Below are positions 6,714-10,432 of a DNA stretch of 10,432 nt, piece by piece. The translations under genes and the position numbers were made by a program. Position 1 is the stretch's first letter; the number at the start of each line of letters is the position of its first letter. The stretch lies in contig JAIPIM010000130.1 of the NCBI GenBank assembly GCA_021734725.1, positions 1 to 10,432 of the forward strand, written 5' to 3'. The notes beneath the pieces were generated by a model. The model was not told the DNA's origin. It did not search any database and worked only from the letters and a program-made list of their open reading frames with translations. Origin of the DNA: Minisyncoccota bacterium (lineage in GTDB: Bacteria; Verrucomicrobiota; Lentisphaeria; Oligosphaerales; MVZH01).

Positions 6714-9700
6714 TCACATAATGTCGCCCAACTTACTGAAGAACTCGAAACGTTTCTTTGCATCCGCCTCGGCCTGCTCAAACAGACGTTTCGCCTCTTC
6801 TTCACTGGTTGTACGGGCCAACGACGCGTATCGACGCTCATTCTTCAGAAAATCCTGGAACGGCATCTTCGGTTCTTTGGACTCCCAGTTGAACGGCTGT
6901 TTGCCCTCTTCGGCCAGCATCGGATTATACCGGTACAATGGCCAATACCCACAGTCCACCGCATTGTTCTGGTGTTCCGCGCTGTCCGTAAGGTTATAAC
7001 CGTGATTGATGCACGGCGCATAGGCAATAATGATCGAGGGCCCTTTGTGCGCGGCGGCCTCGGCAAATGCCTTTACACACTGATTGCGATTGGCGCCCAT
7101 GGATACGGATGCCACGTACACATAACCGTACGTCATGGCCATGAATCCCAGGTTCTTTTTGGCCGTCCGCTTGCCCGCAACCGCGAACTTCGCGGTTGAG
7201 GCCAGCGGGGTAGCCTTGGACGCCTGGCCGCCAGTATTGGAATACACCTCCGTATCCAATACCAAAACATTCACATCCCGGTCGCATGCCAAAACATGAT
7301 CCAGTCCGCCGTAGCCAATGTCGTAGGCCCAGCCGTCGCCGCCTATAATCCACACACTTTTATCCACAAAATAATCTTGCAGTTCCTGGATTTTAGCCAG
7401 CACGGAACGTGCCTCCGGCTTGGCCTGTTTCATGGCCGGCTCAAGGAGGCGCTGAACGGTGTACTGCGATTCCACCGCCTCGTCTTCAGTGGAATCCCAT
7501 AGCTCAAGCGCGCGATTGAGAGCCGACGTCAAGTCTTCGCTGACACCGATTTTCAGCGCTTTTTGCACATTCGTCTTCAATTGCTTGCGATTGCTGTCCA
7601 CTGCCAGCCGCATACCAAAGCCGTATTCCGCGTTGTCCTCAAACAGCGAGTTTGCCCACGTCGGTCCCCGACCGTCTTTAGCCGTGCAATACGGAACCGT
7701 GGGGAAAGTCCCACCGTATATGGAGGAACATCCGGTCGCGTTCGCTATGATCATACGCTCGCCATACAATTGGGAGGCCAGTTTGATATATGCGGTCTCG
7801 CCGCAACCGGCGCACGCGCCGTGGTACTCGAACAGGGGTTTCCTGAACTGCGATCCCTTGACGGAATACGCTTTTGTACCCTCAAGAACATTGTCAGGAA
7901 GCGCATTAAAGAATTCGGACTTCTCCGCCTCGCCCTTCTCGCGCTCCGTTTCAATCGGGCTGAATGCCAACGCCTTTTCTTTGGCGGGACAAACGTTGAT
8001 GCATACTCCGCAACCGGTACAGTCCTCAATGGAAACCTGTACGCGATATTTCAAGGCATTCTCGTTTTTGGTGCGCGAGTCCAGCGTGACAAAACCTTCC
8101 GGCGCATTTTCAAGCTCCGAAGGAGCGATCTGCTTGGTTCGAATCACAGCATGAGGACACGAGAACGAGCACTGGTTGCACTGAATGCAGTTTTCAGGTA
8201 TCCATGTCGGAACCTGAGGCGCAACCCCCCGTTTTTCCAGGCATGTGGTACCGGTCGGTATGGCACCGTCGAACGGCATCTTGGACACCGGCAGATCATT
8301 GCCCTTCAAACGCATCATCGGTTCAATCACATCGTGTGCAAACTGAGAAGCATCATCCGGGATCAGCTTCGGCGGTTCATACGCGTTGCCGGGACTCTCC
8401 GGAATCGGTACTTCCTCCAAGCCCGCCGCACTGCGATCCACCGCTTCCCAGTTCATCTTTACAATGTCTTCACCTTTCGTACCGTAGGTTTTCTTAATGG
8501 CATCCTTGATCAGCTGGATCGCCTTGTCCTCCTCGAGTACACCGGATATCTTGAAGAAACAGGCCTGCATAACTGTATTGATACGGTTCCCAAGCCCAAC
8601 TCCACGTGCAATCTTCAAGGCGTCAATCGCGTACACCTTGATGTTTTTGTCGATAATGGTTTGCTGCATGTCCCCGGTGAAGTGCTCGAACACTTCGTCC
8701 ACTCCCCATTGCGAGTTCAGCAAGAAGGTGCCGCCCTCCTGAATGCCGGCCAGCATATCGTACCGCCCGATGAATGCCTGATTGTGGCAGGCCACAAAAT
8801 CCGGATTCGCCACCAGGTACTCGGACTGAATCGGATGCTTGCCAAAGCGCAGGTGCGAAATGGTTATGCCGCCCGACTTCTTGGAGTCATACTCAAAATA
8901 CCCCTGCGCATACATATCGGTGTTGTCACCAATAATCTTGATGGAGTTCTTGTTCGCCCCAACTGTTCCATCGGATCCCAGTCCCCAGAATTTACAGCGC
9001 ACAACACCTTCGGGTTCCGGTTGAATCTCACGTTTAACAGGAACCGAAAGATGAGTCACATCATCTTCAATACCAACGGTAAAACTATGAAAACAAGCAT
9101 CATCCAAATGATCGTATACCGCGCCAACCATGGATGGTGTGAATTCTTTCGACGACAGCCCGTAGCGTCCACCGACGATGGTCAGATCCTGACGGTCTTT
9201 CAACGCATTGACGACGTCTTCGTACAAGGGCTCCCCTATCGACCCAGGTTCCTTGGTGCGATCCAACACCGCAATCTTCTTCACGGATTCCGGGATTGTC
9301 TTACGGAACGCGTCAACCGCAAACGGCCGATACAATCGAACCTTTATCAAACCGACTTTTTCACCCTTCTCCCCCGCCAGGTGATTGACGGTCTCCTCGA
9401 CCGTCTCAGCTCCCGACCCCATGATGATAATAATCCGGTCGGCATCGGGTGCACCAAAGTAGTCAAACAGATGATAGTGACGTCCAGTCTTGGCCGACAC
9501 CGCGTCCATGTACTCCTGAACAATCGCGGGGGTATCGTCGTAATATTTGTTGACCGTCTCACGTCCCTGAAAATAAACATCCGGATTCTCGGCCCCAACT
9601 TTCACAAACGGTTTCTCCGGACGCATGGCACGGTTCCGAAAACGCGCGATGTATTCGGGCTCCAGCAACTCGCCCATCGTTTCGTACGGGAATTCTTCGA

Positions 9701-10247
9701 CTTTCTGCACCTGGTGCGAGGTCCGAAAACCATCAAAGAAATTGAGGAACGGCACTTGGCTTTTCAAGGTGGCAAGATGCGCGACAACACCCAAGTCCAT
9801 AACTTCCTGGATAGAGCCCGCCGCCATAAGCCCAAACCCCGTACCGCGGACAGCCATCACGTCGGAATGGTCGCCGAATATCGACAAAGACTGACAGGCG
9901 AGGGAACGAGCCGACACATGAAATACCGTGGGCAACATCTCACCCGCAATCTTGAACATGTTCGGAACCATCAGCATCAGCCCTTGCGAAGCCGTAAAGG
10001 TTGTCGTCATCGAACCGGCACTCAAAGCACCGTGAACAGCCCCGCTGGCACCGCCCTCAGACTGCATCTCAATGACTTCTACCTCTTCGTCAAACAGATT
10101 CTTCCTGCCCTGCGATGACCAGGCGTCCGCAAGCTCGCCCATCGGTGACGACGGCGTGATCGGATAGATCGCAGCCACCTCACTAAATGCATAAGCCACG
10201 TGTGCGGCCGCCGTGTTACCATCCATGCTCTTCATTTTGCCAGCCAT
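6714..10247 (-). CDS. nifJ: Pyruvate:ferredoxin (flavodoxin) oxidoreductase, single-chain
   Basis: It encodes 1177 residues, the normal size of the homodimeric PFOR that oxidises pyruvate and CoA to acetyl-CoA and CO2 while reducing ferredoxin or flavodoxin. Domain I has YPITPSSPMGE (28-38) with T31, E64 in MQSEGGASG and R114 in HVSARS, positions equivalent to the D. africanus active-site residues. The ferredoxin-like domain carries two [4Fe-4S] motifs: C687, C690, C693, C697 and C743, C746, C749, C753. Proximal-cluster ligands are C812 and C815 (CAGCGE), C840 (ATGCSS) and probably C1079 (APCINHG). The TPP motif begins GDG at 970-972 and includes YSNTGGQ (1002-1008). All key residues are present, so the enzyme is probably active. 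The ATG at 10247 follows GGGAG with 6-base spacing. It is the first gene of an operon with fprA, 14 bases downstream. Confidence 0.98.
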   Translation of the reverse strand: MAGKMKSMDGNTAAAHVAYAFSEVAAIYPITPSSPMGELADAWSSQGRKNLFDEEVEVIEMQSEGGASGAVHGALSAGSMTTTFTASQGLMLMVPNMFKIAGEMLPTVFHVSARSLACQSLSIFGDHSDVMAVRGTGFGLMAAGSIQEVMDLGVVAHLATLKSQVPFLNFFDGFRTSHQVQKVEEFPYETMGELLEPEYIARFRNRAMRPEKPFVKVGAENPDVYFQGRETVNKYYDDTPAIVQEYMDAVSAKTGRHYHLFDYFGAPDADRIIIIMGSGAETVEETVNHLAGEKGEKVGLIKVRLYRPFAVDAFRKTIPESVKKIAVLDRTKEPGSIGEPLYEDVVNALKDRQDLTIVGGRYGLSSKEFTPSMVGAVYDHLDDACFHSFTVGIEDDVTHLSVPVKREIQPEPEGVVRCKFWGLGSDGTVGANKNSIKIIGDNTDMYAQGYFEYDSKKSGGITISHLRFGKHPIQSEYLVANPDFVACHNQAFIGRYDMLAGIQEGGTFLLNSQWGVDEVFEHFTGDMQQTIIDKNIKVYAIDALKIARGVGLGNRINTVMQACFFKISGVLEEDKAIQLIKDAIKKTYGTKGEDIVKMNWEAVDRSAAGLEEVPIPESPGNAYEPPKLIPDDASQFAHDVIEPMMRLKGNDLPVSKMPFDGAIPTGTTCLEKRGVAPQVPTWIPENCIQCNQCSFSCPHAVIRTKQIAPSELENAPEGFVTLDSRTKNENALKYRVQVSIEDCTGCGVCINVCPAKEKALAFSPIETEREKGEAEKSEFFNALPDNVLEGTKAYSVKGSQFRKPLFEYHGACAGCGETAYIKLASQLYGERMIIANATGCSSIYGGTFPTVPYCTAKDGRGPTWANSLFEDNAEYGFGMRLAVDSNRKQLKTNVQKALKIGVSEDLTSALNRALELWDSTEDEAVESQYTVQRLLEPAMKQAKPEARSVLAKIQELQDYFVDKSVWIIGGDGWAYDIGYGGLDHVLACDRDVNVLVLDTEVYSNTGGQASKATPLASTAKFAVAGKRTAKKNLGFMAMTYGYVYVASVSMGANRNQCVKAFAEAAAHKGPSIIIAYAPCINHGYNLTDSAEHQNNAVDCGYWPLYRYNPMLAEEGKQPFNWESKEPKMPFQDFLKNERRYASLARTTSEEEAKRLFEQAEADAKKRFEFFSKLGDIM

Positions 10248-10344
10248 GGTATTCTCCCGTGTTGTGCGTTGGCATTATCGCTGAACAAATAAGGTGATTT
10301 TGTGTCGGTAGACGCTCCTGAAAAACCAAAAAAGTGCAAGTCAA

Positions 10345-10373
10345 AATGTACTCGACAACCCCTCGCTTTTCAA
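10345..10373 (-). promoter_or_regulatory. Putative sigma70-type promoter of the PFOR-fprA operon
   Basis: On the minus strand TTGAAA (10373-10368, 5/6 match) is separated by exactly 17 bases from TACATT (10350-10345, 4/6 match). This would give a leader of about 90 bases before the PFOR ATG. The leader (10248-10340) has T-rich runs but I see no riboswitch or terminator-like hairpin in it. Confidence 0.45.
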
Positions 10374-10402
10374 CCCGTGGAAGACAAAAACACGCGGTAA
10401 GA

Positions 10403-10420
10403 GTGGGCACCGGTGCGCAC
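10403..10420. repeat. 18-base near-perfect palindrome upstream of the PFOR promoter
   Basis: The two 9-base halves, GTGGGCACC (10403-10411) and GGTGCGCAC (10412-10420), are reverse complements except for one mismatched pair; the central GCACCGGTGC is perfect. It lies about 30 bases upstream of the putative -35 element, a position suited to an activator or to a regulator of an upstream divergent gene. No T-run follows on either strand, arguing against a terminator. Confidence 0.4.
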
Positions 10421-10432
10421 TACTGCATCGTC

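Noticed and set aside
7459..8154. A 231-codon plus-strand frame inside PFOR.
   Set aside because: It is antisense to PFOR, low in recognisable motifs, and overlaps the other antisense frame as well; it is a by-product of PFOR codon usage.
7563..10118. A very long open frame (851 codons) on the plus strand, antisense to PFOR.
   Set aside because: It lies wholly inside the PFOR gene, which has every expected catalytic and cluster residue. The antisense translation has no recognisable domain and is rich in Arg/His, as expected for a shadow of codon bias. No ribosome site supports it.
10216..10410. A 64-codon minus-strand frame overlapping the PFOR start.
   Set aside because: It overlaps the PFOR coding start and the putative promoter, has no ribosome site, and its translation looks random.

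Overview
The window looks like an ordinary chromosomal stretch from an anaerobic bacterium. Evidence for anaerobiosis is a full-length single-chain pyruvate:ferredoxin oxidoreductase (PFOR), an A-type diiron flavoprotein (FprA, an O2/NO reductase) and the ferredoxin-like tail of an aldo/keto reductase. A small secreted protein resembling the exosortase-associated TIGR04073 family points, by inference only, towards the Planctomycetes-Verrucomicrobia-Lentisphaerae-Kiritimatiellota group or another exosortase-bearing anaerobe. Base composition looks moderate and similar along the window, and I saw no insertion sequence, tRNA, rRNA, CRISPR array or phage gene.

Layout from left to right. Bases 1-293 hold the 3' end of an iron-sulfur aldo/keto reductase (+). 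It is followed by htpG (+, 427-2370), with its own leader and a clear ribosome binding site. Converging on htpG, with only 2 bases between the stop codons, is a minus-strand pair: a LysE-type exporter (2697-3407) followed by a three-helix membrane protein (2373-2669). Divergent from the exporter is an argD-type acetylornithine aminotransferase (+, 3569-4756). argD converges with a small exported protein gene (-, 4890-5336), and a strong 10-bp stem hairpin lies between them. The right half is a minus-strand operon, PFOR (6714-10247) then fprA (5512-6699), with a putative promoter near 10345-10373.

Functional logic. PFOR makes acetyl-CoA, CO2 and reduced ferredoxin from pyruvate. FprA, 14 bases downstream, would use low-potential electrons (via a rubredoxin or ferredoxin not encoded here) to reduce O2 or NO, protecting PFOR and other oxygen-sensitive iron-sulfur enzymes. 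The exporter/argD pair may link amino-acid export and arginine synthesis across a shared 161-base intergenic region that holds a perfect palindrome.

I found no convincing undescribed multi-gene system. The items most worth a second look are the PFOR-fprA coupling, the TIGR04073-like protein, the exporter plus three-helix protein pair, and several perfect or near-perfect palindromes in intergenic DNA. No gene-free stretch exceeds 300 bases.
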